Shown: positions 14,351-23,167, counted from the first letter of the stretch. The stretch is 35,723 bases of DNA from Cohnella laeviribosi DSM 21336 (GCF_000378425.1 NZ_KB899845.1:1-35723), one strand, 5' to 3'. Notes: generated by a model not told the origin, from the letters alone. Numbers and translations: made by a program.

Positions 14351-15406
14351 TCAGCCTCCTTGGGTGGAAAAAAATTTGCGATGGAAATAGAGCGACAGCT
14401 TCACCAGAGCCAGCATTACGGGCACTTCCACCAGCGGGCCGATGACCGCCACGAACGCCGCTCCCGAATGAATGCCGAACACGCCGACCGCCACCGCAAT
14501 CGCCAGTTCAAAATTGTTGCTCGCGGCGGTAAAGGAAAGCGTCGTACAGACGGGGTAGCCAGCTCCCGCTTTTTTGCTGAGCCAAAACGACACCACAAAC
14601 ATGACGACAAAGTAGATGAGAAGCGGGATCGCGACCCTGAGCACATCCATAGGCAGTTCAAGGATGACCTCCCCCTTGAGGGAGAACATGACCACGATGG
14701 TGAACAGCAGGGCGACCAAGGTCAGCGGGCTGATCTTCGGAATGAACACCCGATCGTACCACACTTTCCCCTTTGCTTTCACCAACACATACCGGGTGAT
14801 CATCCCCGCAAGGAAGGGAATGCCCAGGTAGATAAACACGCTTTTGGCGACCTCGGCCATCGTGATCTCGATGACCATGCTTTCCAATCCGAGCCACTGC
14901 GGCACAATTGTGACGAACACGAACGCGTAGAACGAATAAAACAACACCTGAAAGATGGAATTGAACGCCACCAAGCCCGCCGCGTACTCCGTGTCCCCTT
15001 TGGAAAGATCGTTCCAGACGACGACCATGGCGATGCAGCGGGCAAGACCGATCAGAATCAGGCCGACCATGTACTCGGGATTGCCCCGCAGGAAAAGGAT
15101 CGCCAGCACGAACATGAGGATCGGCCCGATCACCCAGTTTTGCACGAGAGACAAGCCCAGCACTTTCACGTTGCGGAACACCTGACCCAGTTCCTCGTAT
15201 TTCACTTTCGCCAGCGGCGGGTACATCATGAGGATCAGCCCAACGGCGATGGGAATGGAGGTGGTGCCGACCTGCAACGCATTCAAGTTGTCCACCATGT
15301 CGGGAAACCAGTAACCGCAACCGACGCCAACGGCCATGGCCAGAAAAATCCACACCGTCAAATAACGATCCAGAAACGAAAGCCTTTTGATGTTTTGACT
15401 ACCCAT
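14351..15406 (-). CDS. acr3: Arsenite efflux transporter, ACR3 family
   Basis: ACR3 exports arsenite across the cytoplasmic membrane using the proton gradient. The 351 residues form about ten helices. The conserved Cys is in [17 protein letters not shown] (about residue 126), the residue known to be needed for transport, and the [20 protein letters not shown] segment with the essential Glu follows near residue 290. The ATG at 15406 is chosen because AGAGGAG lies 8 nt upstream; a GTG three codons earlier overlaps that site. It sits between arsR and arsC with very short gaps. Confidence 0.95.
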   Translation of the reverse strand: MGSQNIKRLSFLDRYLTVWIFLAMAVGVGCGYWFPDMVDNLNALQVGTTSIPIAVGLILMMYPPLAKVKYEELGQVFRNVKVLGLSLVQNWVIGPILMFVLAILFLRGNPEYMVGLILIGLARCIAMVVVWNDLSKGDTEYAAGLVAFNSIFQVLFYSFYAFVFVTIVPQWLGLESMVIEITMAEVAKSVFIYLGIPFLAGMITRYVLVKAKGKVWYDRVFIPKISPLTLVALLFTIVVMFSLKGEVILELPMDVLRVAIPLLIYFVVMFVVSFWLSKKAGAGYPVCTTLSFTAASNNFELAIAVAVGVFGIHSGAAFVAVIGPLVEVPVMLALVKLSLYFHRKFFSTQGG

Positions 15407-15420
15407 GCCATCCACTCCTC

Positions 15421-15750
15421 TTATTCACAGCAAACGTTGACCAACAGCCCCTGTTGTTCCAACTTGTTTAATTCCTCCGACATGTCGGGCAACTGCATCA
15501 GCCCCAGTCCAACCTGCTCTAAGGTTTCTCGTCTCAGAGAGTAAAACACCCACTGCCCTTTGCGGCTCTCCTTGACGAACCCTGCCGTTTTCAATCGGCT
15601 TAAATGTTTGGAAACCGCAGGTTGGGAGATCTTAAACACAGGAACAAATTCGCATACGCAACAATCCCGATGATGAAGCATGGCCACCATTTTTAGGCGG
15701 GTGGGATCGGCCAACGCTTTCAGCATGTCCGCCAACTTTTCGATGTCCAC
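15421..15750 (-). CDS. arsR: ArsR family arsenic-responsive repressor
   Basis: This 109-residue winged-helix repressor of the SmtB/ArsR family represses its own operon until As(III) binds. The DNA-recognition helix region is [19 protein letters not shown] (about residues 40-58), and the metal site is the HRDCCVCEF motif around residue 30, with the Cys-x-Cys typical of ArsR. Two more Cys end the protein. The start is a GTG at 15750 preceded by AAAGGTGA. It is the first gene of the ars operon; a probable operator lies 35 bp upstream. Confidence 0.95.
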   Translation of the reverse strand: MDIEKLADMLKALADPTRLKMVAMLHHRDCCVCEFVPVFKISQPAVSKHLSRLKTAGFVKESRKGQWVFYSLRRETLEQVGLGLMQLPDMSEELNKLEQQGLLVNVCCE

Positions 15751-15784
15751 ATCCCTTCACCTTTCCTCTTAATAAATTTATCAT

Positions 15785-15800
15785 ATAACTATATGGTTAT
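15785..15800. promoter_or_regulatory. Probable ArsR operator
   Basis: A 16-bp interrupted palindrome ATAAC-TATATG-GTTAT sits 35 bp upstream of the arsR start, in an AT-rich promoter-like stretch. ArsR repressors bind such AT-rich dyads near their own promoter. The assignment is by position and symmetry. Confidence 0.55.
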
Positions 15801-15846
15801 GCAAAAGAAACTTGTATGGATATGCAAATGGTTTGTTTCCATCGGA

Positions 15847-16173
15847 TTACGATCGCGGTGCCCACAACATGACGGAAACGCCGATCATGCAAATCAACGC
15901 TCCGATCCAGTCGTAGAGATCGGGCGTTTTTCGGTCCACCAACCATCCCCAGATCACCGCCAATAGAATAAACGCTCCGCCGTAAGCGGCGTACACGCGA
16001 CCAAAGTTGGGGAAGCTTTGCAGGGTGGGAATGATCCCGTACAGCACCAGGATCATCCCTCCCAGCACGCCGACCCAGAGCGGTTTTGATTCCCTCAGCC
16101 ACAGCCAGACCAGATATCCGCCGCCAATTTCCGCCAGTCCTGCCGCCAAAAACAAAACAATCGCCTTTGCCAT
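15847..16173 (-). CDS. YnfA/UPF0060 family small membrane protein
   Basis: This 108-residue four-helix membrane protein of the UPF0060 (YnfA) family is structurally related to small multidrug resistance pumps. Family signatures include AGLAEIGGGYLVWLWLR near the N-terminus, FGRVYAAYGGAFI and DWIGALICMIGVSVM near the end. The ATG at 16173 is used because GGGGG precedes it and the protein then has family length; the frame stays open upstream into thyA. The gap to the thyA stop is 16 bp, so co-transcription is likely. Its position just upstream of the ars genes may be chance. The transport substrate is not established. Confidence 0.88.
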   Translation of the reverse strand: MAKAIVLFLAAGLAEIGGGYLVWLWLRESKPLWVGVLGGMILVLYGIIPTLQSFPNFGRVYAAYGGAFILLAVIWGWLVDRKTPDLYDWIGALICMIGVSVMLWAPRS

Positions 16174-16189
16174 GGTTTCCCCCTTGAAA

Positions 16190-16999
16190 TTAAATGGCGA
16201 CCGGCGCCTTGATCGCCGGATGATGGCGGTAATCGACAAACTCGAAATCTTCGTACACATAATCGAATATGCTGGGCGGCTTCCGCTTGATGACGAGCCT
16301 CGGCAACGGAAACGGTTCCCGGCTCAACTGCAGTTTCGCCTGCTCCAGATGGTTACTGTACAGATGCACATCCCCGCCGGACCAGATGAGTTCGCCCGGT
16401 TCCAGATCGCACTGTTGCGCCATCATATGCGTAAGCAGCGCGTACTCGGCAATGTTAAACGGCAACCCCAGAAACACATCCACCGAACGCATCGTCAGCA
16501 TGCACGACAGTTTGCCCTCCGCCACGTAAAACTGAAACATCACATGGCACGGCGGCAACTTCATCTGATCGATATCCGCCACGTTCCATGCGCTTATGAT
16601 ATGGCGGCGGGAATCCGGATTGGTCCGGATCGCCTCCATCACCCGGGCGATCTGGTCGATAATGCGGCCGTCCGGCGCTTCCCATGCCCGCCACTGCTTG
16701 CCGTACACCGGTCCCAGGTCACCGTTTTCGTCGGCCCATTCGTCCCAGATCGTCACTCCGTTTTCGTTCAAATAACGAATATTGGTATCTCCTTTCAGGA
16801 ACCAGAGCAGTTCATGGACGACCGACCGAATATGAATCCGCTTCGTGGTCAGCAACGGAAAACCTTGTGACAAGTCGAAACGAAGCTGGCGACCGAACAC
16901 CGATATCGTTCCGGTTCCCGTCCGGTCTGGCTTGGGGACTCCATGGTCCAACACGTCTTTCAGCAAGTCGAGGTACGCTCTCAACGACATCACCTTCAT
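16190..16999 (-). CDS. thyA: Thymidylate synthase ThyA
   Basis: ThyA methylates dUMP to dTMP with methylenetetrahydrofolate. The 269 residues contain the dUMP phosphate-binding Arg in PDRTGTGT, the catalytic Cys151 in [11 protein letters not shown], the [18 protein letters not shown] segment with the dUMP-binding Asp and Asn, and the C-terminal [10 protein letters not shown], all as in functional enzymes. One point is unusual: the residue before the Arg-Ser (Met170) is Gln in the E. coli enzyme. The start at 16999 is uncertain by three codons (a second ATG is at 16990). It is divergent from the mpsC gene. Confidence 0.95.
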   Translation of the reverse strand: MKVMSLRAYLDLLKDVLDHGVPKPDRTGTGTISVFGRQLRFDLSQGFPLLTTKRIHIRSVVHELLWFLKGDTNIRYLNENGVTIWDEWADENGDLGPVYGKQWRAWEAPDGRIIDQIARVMEAIRTNPDSRRHIISAWNVADIDQMKLPPCHVMFQFYVAEGKLSCMLTMRSVDVFLGLPFNIAEYALLTHMMAQQCDLEPGELIWSGGDVHLYSNHLEQAKLQLSREPFPLPRLVIKRKPPSIFDYVYEDFEFVDYRHHPAIKAPVAI

Positions 17000-17061
17000 T
17001 TTCTCGATACATATACCTTACCGGTCACCACTTGATTTCCTGTCAAAACGGTTCCACTTTC

Positions 17062-17089
17062 TTGACAATTGCACACCAAAGTATATAAT
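17062..17089 (+). promoter_or_regulatory. Sigma-A promoter of the mpsC homologue
   Basis: Consensus boxes TTGACA (17062-17067) and TATAAT (17084-17089) are separated by 16 bp. This is the strongest vegetative promoter visible in the window; transcription would start near 17096, about 55 nt before the mpsC ATG. Confidence 0.85.
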
Positions 17090-17150
17090 ATAAGGGCATC
17101 AGGATTGGTTCTTCTCCCTGATCCTCATTTTATCTTTACGGGGTTTCGAT

Positions 17151-17516
17151 ATGCAATGGTCAAAAGGAGAACTGGAGGACAAAATCAGCAAGGCTCTTAC
17201 CCAGTGGGAAAAGGAATATTTGGGCCGCGGTTCCGTTTCGGTCAAAACGGATATTGTGCGGAATATGGTCATCGTCTTACTGAAGGGGGTTTTAACCCCT
17301 GCCGAACGCAATTTGGCCCAAACGACCGAAGGAATGCTCTCCATTAAAAAAATCCGGGCGGATCTCGTGGAATCGGGCAGCGACCAATTGAAGGAACTTA
17401 TCGCAAACCTGACGGGCTCAAATGTGACCAGTTTCTACACCGACGTCAGCACCCGAACCGGGGAACGGGTCATGGTATTTATCCTCTCGGACAATCTGGA
17501 AGAACAATATTCATAG
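17151..17516 (+). CDS. MpsC/DUF2294 family protein
   Basis: This 121-residue soluble protein matches the DUF2294 (Na-translocating system protein MpsC) family: an N-terminal helix (KGELEDKISKALTQWEKEYLGRG), then VSVKTDIVRNMVIVLLKGVLTP, and a C-terminal SFYTDVSTRTGERVMVFIL strand pair. In Staphylococcus aureus MpsC is encoded with MpsA and MpsB, which are homologous to DabB and DabA, and the set supports CO2/bicarbonate supply and membrane potential. Here dabBA lie 7 kb away on the other strand. The ribosome site is weak (cGGGGttt). It has its own consensus promoter and is followed by a strong terminator. Confidence 0.85.
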   Translation: MQWSKGELEDKISKALTQWEKEYLGRGSVSVKTDIVRNMVIVLLKGVLTPAERNLAQTTEGMLSIKKIRADLVESGSDQLKELIANLTGSNVTSFYTDVSTRTGERVMVFILSDNLEEQYS

Positions 17517-17560
17517 TTTCGGTGGATCCTTTAAACGGCCGGGCAAGGTCGGTTAAAGAT

Positions 17561-17632
17561 AAACCGGGAAATATCGCACGTTTTGTTCCATGCCCATTGG
17601 TTCGGAACGTGCCGATTTTTCCCGGTTTTTTA
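17561..17632 (+). terminator. Long terminator hairpin after the mpsC homologue
   Basis: Two paired blocks, AAACCGGGAAA with TTTCCCGGTTT and GCACGTT with AACGTGC, form one long stem around a loop of roughly 20 nt, followed by TTTTTTA. It would separate mpsC from the carbonic-anhydrase-like gene, unless it is partly read through. Confidence 0.85.
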
Positions 17633-17657
17633 TTACAAAAAAAGGATGTGAAAACAC

Positions 17658-18140
17658 ATGACATTCCGAAAAACTACTGTGGATTATGACATGCTCATCC
17701 TCGTCGGTATTGGTCCAAAAGCGGACCTTGCGTTGGAACGATTCTTGGATGGCCATAAACAGAAAAAACCGCTGATTTTCCGTTGTGAAGAAGTGCTTGT
17801 CTGGGATCCTTACGGTTCTCTTGCCCGCAGCATCCTCAGCGCGCTCATGCGCTATTCGGTCATTCAGGAAATTTGGATTCTTGGATATAAGAGCGAGCAA
17901 GATTCCACTTTCTCCATTTTGTCGGAAAACGCCGATAAACGAACGGCTTCCACCGCAACCTATTTGATTTCTCATCTGTCCGGGCTGTCCGAAGACCGGT
18001 GGTTCCATGTTCCATCAGATGAAAGCTCGGGGGCTTGGAAAACCGCCCATTTGCTGCAAAACCATCCGCTGTTGCCCCGTCCAGTCAAGGTGAAAGTTGC
18101 GCTTCTGGACAATCAAGATCATCTGATTGTCCAAGAGTGA
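17658..18140 (+). CDS. Beta-carbonic anhydrase-like protein lacking all zinc ligands
   Basis: The 160 residues align along most of their length with short beta-carbonic anhydrases such as Bacillus YtiB. DPYGSLARSILSALMRY matches the HPFGSIMRSILVAVYE helix, IQEIWILGY matches the strand ending in Gly-His-His-Asp-Cys-Gly, and the end (LLQNHPLLP..VKVKVALLD) matches the last helix and strand. The zinc-binding residues are gone: the Cys-Met-Asp-Thr-Arg loop reads GIGPK, and Gly-His-His-Asp-Cys reads GYKSE. It therefore cannot be a classical carbonic anhydrase. A good AAAGGATG ribosome site precedes the ATG. It directly follows the mpsC homologue, which suggests a structural or regulatory role in bicarbonate handling. 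Confidence 0.7.
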   Translation: MTFRKTTVDYDMLILVGIGPKADLALERFLDGHKQKKPLIFRCEEVLVWDPYGSLARSILSALMRYSVIQEIWILGYKSEQDSTFSILSENADKRTASTATYLISHLSGLSEDRWFHVPSDESSGAWKTAHLLQNHPLLPRPVKVKVALLDNQDHLIVQE

Positions 18141-18199
18141 ACCCTGTAAAATCAGGAGACGAAAGGCCTCCGGTTTAAAGCGATGTATCAGGGCTTTCA

Positions 18200-18757
18200 T
18201 CATAATTTAAACTTTTGCACCATTTCTTCCAGCGATTGCGCCATCCGGTTTACCCGCTCGGAAACGCCGGCGATTTCTTTCATGGAGGCGGTTTGCTGCT
18301 CGGTCATTGCGGCCACTTCCTGCATCGCCGATGCCGTATCTTCTCATTGACCCGATCGTCAATGTTCTGGAACGGATCTCCTGTCTTTTGCAACGAACCG
18401 ATTCCTTCGAAGATGCGCTCCGCGTTTTCTTTCACTAGACGCACCAGAGAAGCTACGCTTTCCGTCACTGGGTAACCTTTGATTGATTTCTTCTGCCGCT
18501 TTTTTCGACTGATCGGCCAGTTTCGGATTTCGCCTCTCCAATGTTTTGATATGCCATCTGCTGCAGGCCGGCCATTGTCTGTAATCTCCCCAATCAGGGC
18601 AGCTTTTCCGCTCCTTGATCCGCTTTTGCATTGCATTGAGTACCTCCTTTCGCGTGATACTTCCGGATACAAGTCCCGCAATCGAATAGGTGACGACTGG
18701 AAATGGAATAAAAATCCATCTGACAGGAAAAAAAGATAATGATGGGATGTGATTCAT
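18200..18757 (-). pseudogene. Broken methyl-accepting chemotaxis protein gene
   Basis: The last codons, MKEIAGVSERVNRMAQSLEE followed by MVQKFKL and a TGA at 18200-18202, are a classic chemoreceptor C-terminus. Upstream, in changing frames, are FFPVRWIFIPFPVV (a possible membrane segment), MQKRIKERK, GEITDN and further receptor-like helix pieces as far as 18757. At least two frame changes are needed to link them, and most of the signalling domain, including its conserved hairpin tip, is missing. It is a relic of a receptor with internal deletions and frameshifts. Confidence 0.75.
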
Positions 18758-18771
18758 CCGGAGGTTCGTCG

Positions 18772-20238
18772 ATGACAGGAAGAAGACAAAACCAATCGAT
18801 CCGAAACGATTTTTTCGAAGATATTCAATCCGCCCTTGGACATCCCCCGGATTTGGTCTGCCGGTCCTTGTTAGTCCAAGAGGAACAAGCGGTGCATTGC
18901 GTATATCTGGAATCGATGGTCGATAAAAAAACGATTGATGACTACATTTTGAAATCGTTCACGGAACATACGTTTGCCGAAGGGGAAGCGCCCCGTTCGG
19001 CCGGGAGCGGTTTTTTGCGCGAAGTTTCCTTCTCCGATCCGTATGAAGAGTTGCGGGAACATGCTGTAAAAGCTCTCCTTGCGGGTCATTGCGTGTTGAC
19101 CGATTTTGCCAGGGAACGCGTTTGTCTCATCAATGTGACCGAACCCAAACAACGTTCCATTGACGAACCGAAATCGGAGACGACCATTCGCGGGCCGCAC
19201 GAAGGGTTTACGGAAAGCATTCTGACCAACGTGGGGCTCGTCCGCAAACGAATCCGCAATCCGTTTCTCCGGTTTGAAAAGATGAGCGTCGGCAGTCAAA
19301 CCGGAACGACCTTGCTCATGGTGTACATGGAAAACCTCGCCCCGGATTCGCTGGTCCGGGAAGTGCGGGGCCGGCTGTCGACCATCCGGACCGACAGCGT
19401 GCTGGAAAGCGCGTATGTGGAGGAATTCATCCAGGACCGGATTTGGTCTCCCTTTCCGACGTTGACCAACACCGAGCGCCCCGATGTGATGGCGGCGCAG
19501 CTATTGGACGGCAAGGTGGCCGTAATGGTGGACGGGACGCCCAGCGTCCTGCTTGCCCCCATGACGTTTTTCGAGTTTTTCAGTTCCCCTGAAGATTATT
19601 ATCAACGGGCGGATATCGCCACGTTTATTCGCTGGATTCGGCTGATCTCTTTATTTACGGCCGTGTTCGTCCCTTCCTTGTATGTCGCGGCCACGACGTT
19701 CCATCAGGAACTGATCCCGACCCAGCTCTTGATCAGTTTGTCCGCCCAGCGGGAAGGGGTTCCCTTTCCCGCTTTCTTCGAAGTGTTGTTAATGGAAGTC
19801 GTGTTTGAAATTATTCGGGAAGCGGGGCTGCGTATGCCCCGGGCGGTCGGGCAGGCGCTTTCGATCGTGGGGGCGATTGTACTGGGCCAGGCGGCGGTGG
19901 AAGCCGGTCTTATTTCCGCCGCGATTGTCATTGTCGTTGCCATTACCGGCATCACCAATTTCGTCGTTCCGGTCTACAGCTTCGGCATGTCCCAACGCCT
20001 GCTTCGCTTTTCGTTCGTGCTGTTGGCCGGTTTTATGGGCCTTTTTGGCATTTTATGCGGCGCCCTGTTTCTGGTTGCCCATCTGGTGTCGCTCAAGTCA
20101 TTCGGCGTTCCGTACATGACGCCCGCGTCGCCGTCCAAAGGAGCCGACTGGAAAGATGTGCTGGTGCGGTTGCCCCGTCCCTGGCTGGATCCGAACCGTC
20201 TCCCCGGATATATCCGGAACCTGAAAAGAAAAAGATAA
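18772..20238 (+). CDS. gerA: Spore germination protein GerA family (A subunit of germinant receptor)
   Basis: This is the A subunit of a nutrient germinant receptor in the inner spore membrane. The 488 residues have an N-terminal soluble domain (to about 285) with YLESMVDKKTIDDYIL and VRKRIRNPFLRFEKM. A membrane domain of about five or six helices follows, containing IPTQLLISLSAQREGVPFP and GQALSIVGAIVLGQAAVEAG, both strong family signatures. The ATG at 18772 is preferred because CGGAGG lies 7 nt upstream; an earlier ATG at 18739 has no site. It is the first gene of gerA-gerC-gerB and would be expected to be transcribed late in the forespore. Confidence 0.95.
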   Translation: MTGRRQNQSIRNDFFEDIQSALGHPPDLVCRSLLVQEEQAVHCVYLESMVDKKTIDDYILKSFTEHTFAEGEAPRSAGSGFLREVSFSDPYEELREHAVKALLAGHCVLTDFARERVCLINVTEPKQRSIDEPKSETTIRGPHEGFTESILTNVGLVRKRIRNPFLRFEKMSVGSQTGTTLLMVYMENLAPDSLVREVRGRLSTIRTDSVLESAYVEEFIQDRIWSPFPTLTNTERPDVMAAQLLDGKVAVMVDGTPSVLLAPMTFFEFFSSPEDYYQRADIATFIRWIRLISLFTAVFVPSLYVAATTFHQELIPTQLLISLSAQREGVPFPAFFEVLLMEVVFEIIREAGLRMPRAVGQALSIVGAIVLGQAAVEAGLISAAIVIVVAITGITNFVVPVYSFGMSQRLLRFSFVLLAGFMGLFGILCGALFLVAHLVSLKSFGVPYMTPASPSKGADWKDVLVRLPRPWLDPNRLPGYIRNLKRKR

Positions 20239-20253
20239 TTTGGAGGAGCACAC

Positions 20254-21438
20254 ATGGCCTACCGGTATGCAGCGGGTATGTTCATCCTGATGATGTTTAC
20301 CGCTCTGCTTACGGCTTGCTGGGACAAGACGGAGATGAACGAACTGGCGCTGGTCAGCATGGTGGGGGTGGACATCGATCCGGACAGCGGCAAAAAAACG
20401 GTGTATTACCAAATCATCAACCCGCTCAGCGGCACTTCCGCCAGAGGAACGCCGGGAGGCGAACAAGCCCCCGTCTACACCTACGAAATCAGCGGATCGT
20501 CGTTTGGGGAAATCAAATCGACGATTTACAAAATGCTGCCGCGCAAGTTATTTATCGCTCACTCCAAGATATTGCTCGTTTCCCGGCGAGCCGCCAGACA
20601 AGGTGTCCGCGATATCGTCAACTTTATCGAAATGCAACCCAACGGCCGCTCGTCGGTCCCGATGCTGATCATCGACGGACCGATATCCCAGGTCATGAAA
20701 ACATTTACTCCGCTGGAGCGGGTACCGTCCGACGCGATCGATTCCAGGCTCAAACTGTTGATCCGGAATTCGCTCCTTACGGGAAAACACATTAAGGTCA
20801 ATGATGTCATTGAACGGATGGAAAAGTCGGATACCATCGTATTGCCGATGATCGCCGGAACGACAGAGAAACCTTCTTCCAACAGCGGGGAAACGGCGGC
20901 GGATATCGATGCCAATCAAAACAACTTTATCATCGGGGGAGGGGCGGTCTTCCGGGATTACCGCATGGTTGGCAAGCTGAATGACGCGCAACTGGTCTGG
21001 TACCATTTGCTGAACGGCGATCGGGGGCGCCACGTGCGACGGTTTCAGGTGGAGGGAAAACAGGTATCGGTGGAATTGAGACTGGTTCGCATGAAACGCG
21101 ACGTCTACCGGCAATCCGACCAGCCTGTCGTCCGAATCCGCCTGGATCTTGAATTGTCCACCACGTGGGCAAACGAGTTCGTCCCGCGTTCCCGGGCAGA
21201 AGTGGAGCGGCTTGAAAGCAACCTAAACCGCATCATCGAAGACGAGTCGCTCGCCTTTTATCAAATGACACGGGAGCGGGGCTGGGATCTGCTAAGAATC
21301 CGGGACTTGTTGCGCAAACAAACGCCCAATCATCCGTATATCGACCAGGCGGCGAAAAACGCGAAAGTCACGATTGAGGTGGCCACCCGGCTGTTGAGAA
21401 CGGGCAGCATGAATCAACCTTATGAAGGAACAGGATGA
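20254..21438 (+). CDS. gerC: Spore germination lipoprotein GerC family (C subunit)
   Basis: This 394-residue Ger(x)C family lipoprotein has a lipoprotein signal peptide (MAYRYAAGMFILMMFTALLT) ending in an LLTAC lipobox, so mature Cys22 would be lipid-modified on the outer face of the inner spore membrane. Family motifs follow: CWDKTEMNELALVSMVGVDID, then SRRAARQGVRDIVNF and the C-terminal EDESLAFYQMTRERGWDLLRI. The site TGGAGGA lies 6-7 nt before the ATG, and the gene starts 15 nt after gerA. It overlaps gerB by 4 bp. Confidence 0.95.
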   Translation: MAYRYAAGMFILMMFTALLTACWDKTEMNELALVSMVGVDIDPDSGKKTVYYQIINPLSGTSARGTPGGEQAPVYTYEISGSSFGEIKSTIYKMLPRKLFIAHSKILLVSRRAARQGVRDIVNFIEMQPNGRSSVPMLIIDGPISQVMKTFTPLERVPSDAIDSRLKLLIRNSLLTGKHIKVNDVIERMEKSDTIVLPMIAGTTEKPSSNSGETAADIDANQNNFIIGGGAVFRDYRMVGKLNDAQLVWYHLLNGDRGRHVRRFQVEGKQVSVELRLVRMKRDVYRQSDQPVVRIRLDLELSTTWANEFVPRSRAEVERLESNLNRIIEDESLAFYQMTRERGWDLLRIRDLLRKQTPNHPYIDQAAKNAKVTIEVATRLLRTGSMNQPYEGTG

Positions 21439-22535
21439 GGCCAATGATTTCCCGTTTCCAGTTTTATCTGCTGACGATCAACTATATCCTCGGAACCACC
21501 CTTTTCGTGCTGATCCAGCGTCTGGTCAAACAGGGAGGACAGGATGCCTGGCTCATGCCCTTGTGGGCCGGAAGTTTTGGCGTACTCGTCGGTCTGTTCT
21601 GGATTTTACTTTTGCGGTATTACCCGGGCAGAAGTCTTGTGCAAATCCCGCTGGATGCGTGGGGACGACCTCTGGGAACGTTCGTTTCCGTCCTGTACTT
21701 TCTATTCTTCTGTATTTTGGCCGGATGGATCCTGCGAAATTTAAGCGATTTTATGAATGGCACGATTATGCCGGAGACGCCGAAAAGCGTTTTTCATGTG
21801 ATGTTTTTGCTTGTCGCCTGTTACACGGTCGCTCAGGGGGTGGAAACCGTCGGACGATTGAATCAGGTTATCACTCCGTTTTTGTTCTTCCCGTTCTGGC
21901 TTGTTTTGTTGCTGGCGACGGTGAACTGGGATTGGGAAAGACTTCAACCCGTTTTCCATTCCGACCTGGGAGCCATCCTTCAATACCATTCCTTTCTCGG
22001 CTTTCCCTATATGGAAACCATTGCGCTCACCATGCTATTTCCGCTGGTCAAACAGGGGGCAGGCCGCCCCTTTTTGCTTGGAGTGTTAACCGCTTCCGTT
22101 TCGCTCAGCATGACCTTGTTTATGGTTATCGGTTTATTGGGTGTGGAAAGGGCGTCCCGGCTGACCTTTCCGGTGTATACGGTCGTGCAGGAGGTTTCCA
22201 TCGGCGAGGTGATCGTCAACATCCATGCCATCATTTCTGTCATTTTGCTGATTCTGATTTTTATCAAGCTGCTGGTACTGGTTTACGGGGCTTCCGAAAC
22301 GCTGCGTCAAGTTTTCCGTCCCAAAACCCGGTGGCCGCACTTTCTGGCTTTGACGATTTTGTTGTCGGCCATGGCCCTGTCTATCTACGAGAATCCGATC
22401 CAAAACGGGGAATGGGATGAAAAATATACATTTATCTATGACAGTTTCTTCGTTCTGTTGATCCCCTTTTTGCTGCTGGTGACAACCTGGATCAAACGCA
22501 CGTTCGGGAAGCGAATCAAAAGGAGGATGAGTTAA
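21435..22535 (+). CDS. gerB: Spore germination protein GerB family (B subunit, permease-like)
   Basis: This is the B subunit of the germinant receptor, an APC-superfamily membrane protein thought to bind the nutrient germinant. The 366 residues form about ten helices. Family features are SRFQFYLLTINYILGTTLF in helix 1, the VARY-like AQGVETVGRLNQVITPFLF segment near residue 135 and LGFPYMETIALTMLFP near 195. GAAGGA lies 5 nt before the ATG, which overlaps the gerC stop. The operon order gerA-gerC-gerB is a common variant. The germinant cannot be deduced. Confidence 0.95.
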   Translation: MRPMISRFQFYLLTINYILGTTLFVLIQRLVKQGGQDAWLMPLWAGSFGVLVGLFWILLLRYYPGRSLVQIPLDAWGRPLGTFVSVLYFLFFCILAGWILRNLSDFMNGTIMPETPKSVFHVMFLLVACYTVAQGVETVGRLNQVITPFLFFPFWLVLLLATVNWDWERLQPVFHSDLGAILQYHSFLGFPYMETIALTMLFPLVKQGAGRPFLLGVLTASVSLSMTLFMVIGLLGVERASRLTFPVYTVVQEVSIGEVIVNIHAIISVILLILIFIKLLVLVYGASETLRQVFRPKTRWPHFLALTILLSAMALSIYENPIQNGEWDEKYTFIYDSFFVLLIPFLLLVTTWIKRTFGKRIKRRMS

Positions 22536-22537
22536 AC

Positions 22538-22738
22538 ATGTTGATACTTCACATCTTGCTGGTGCCTCTGATCGGTTTCCCGGTGTTGGGATTGCTTCGC
22601 AAGAAACTGTACCGGGATGCCGCAGTTTTTGGGGCTGTGTCGATGATGGGGTACGGATTATGGGTTTGTATCGTGAATCATCGTCCTTTTATCATTACGA
22701 TTTTAATTGAGAGAATGATTGAGACCTTTATAGCATAA
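22538..22738 (+). CDS. Small two-helix membrane protein downstream of gerB
   Basis: This 66-residue protein has two probable membrane helices (LILHILLVPLIGFPVLGLL, and a second around AAVFGAVSMMGYGLWVCIV) joined by a short basic loop, and a C-terminal hydrophobic stretch. AAAGGAGG lies 10 nt before the ATG. It starts 2 nt after the gerB stop and is probably the fourth gene of the operon. Small D-subunit proteins with two helices accompany some Ger receptors, and this one has the right size and place. I infer that role from position only. Confidence 0.75.
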   Translation: MLILHILLVPLIGFPVLGLLRKKLYRDAAVFGAVSMMGYGLWVCIVNHRPFIITILIERMIETFIA

Positions 22739-22897
22739 TGAAGCTTTTTTCCACCATGATATAAACGAAAAAACGGGATGAGTAGGGGTATTGTCCCGGA
22801 GAAGTTTCACGTGCAAGAGGCGGTAGAGCTCACTTAAAAGGAGCGGGATTGCGAAGGATAGGTAACACTTTAGGTTTAACAGGTCTGAAACCCGACA

Positions 22898-23167
22898 TCA
22901 TTTTGAACGATCCGTCTTTAGGTATTCGATGTACTTGAGGGTTAGGTTGAAAAAAAGAATATTTGCCAACGAGCTTAATAATATCCAGATACCATTTACC
23001 TGGGTGTCCTTTATCGTAATGAATATTTGTCCCGTTACGAATAACCGTAAAAGCGTCATAATTACCAATAACCATGTCAGCAATAAATTCATTTTGGTTA
23101 CGACGCCAATTACATTCAGACCAAATGTCTCAAAATCGAACGAATTTAGTTTTCTTGCCAATGTCAT
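22898..23167 (-). CDS. Hypothetical small membrane protein
   Basis: The 89 residues have one long hydrophobic helix (NLLLTWLLVIMTLLRLFVTG) and a second (IWILLSSLANILFFNLTL), with a basic N-terminus and C-terminus. AAGGGTGA directly precedes the ATG. I recognise no family. The gene is isolated, pointing against the two flanking ger loci, in an AT-rich stretch. It may be a genuine small gene or a leftover of an earlier insertion. About 160 bp on either side hold no other gene. Confidence 0.45.
   Translation of the reverse strand: MTLARKLNSFDFETFGLNVIGVVTKMNLLLTWLLVIMTLLRLFVTGQIFITIKDTQVNGIWILLSSLANILFFNLTLKYIEYLKTDRSK

Noticed and set aside
14348..15544. 398-codon plus-strand frame rich in His and Asp
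   Set aside because: It is the antisense of acr3 and part of arsR; its composition reflects the complement of hydrophobic codons.
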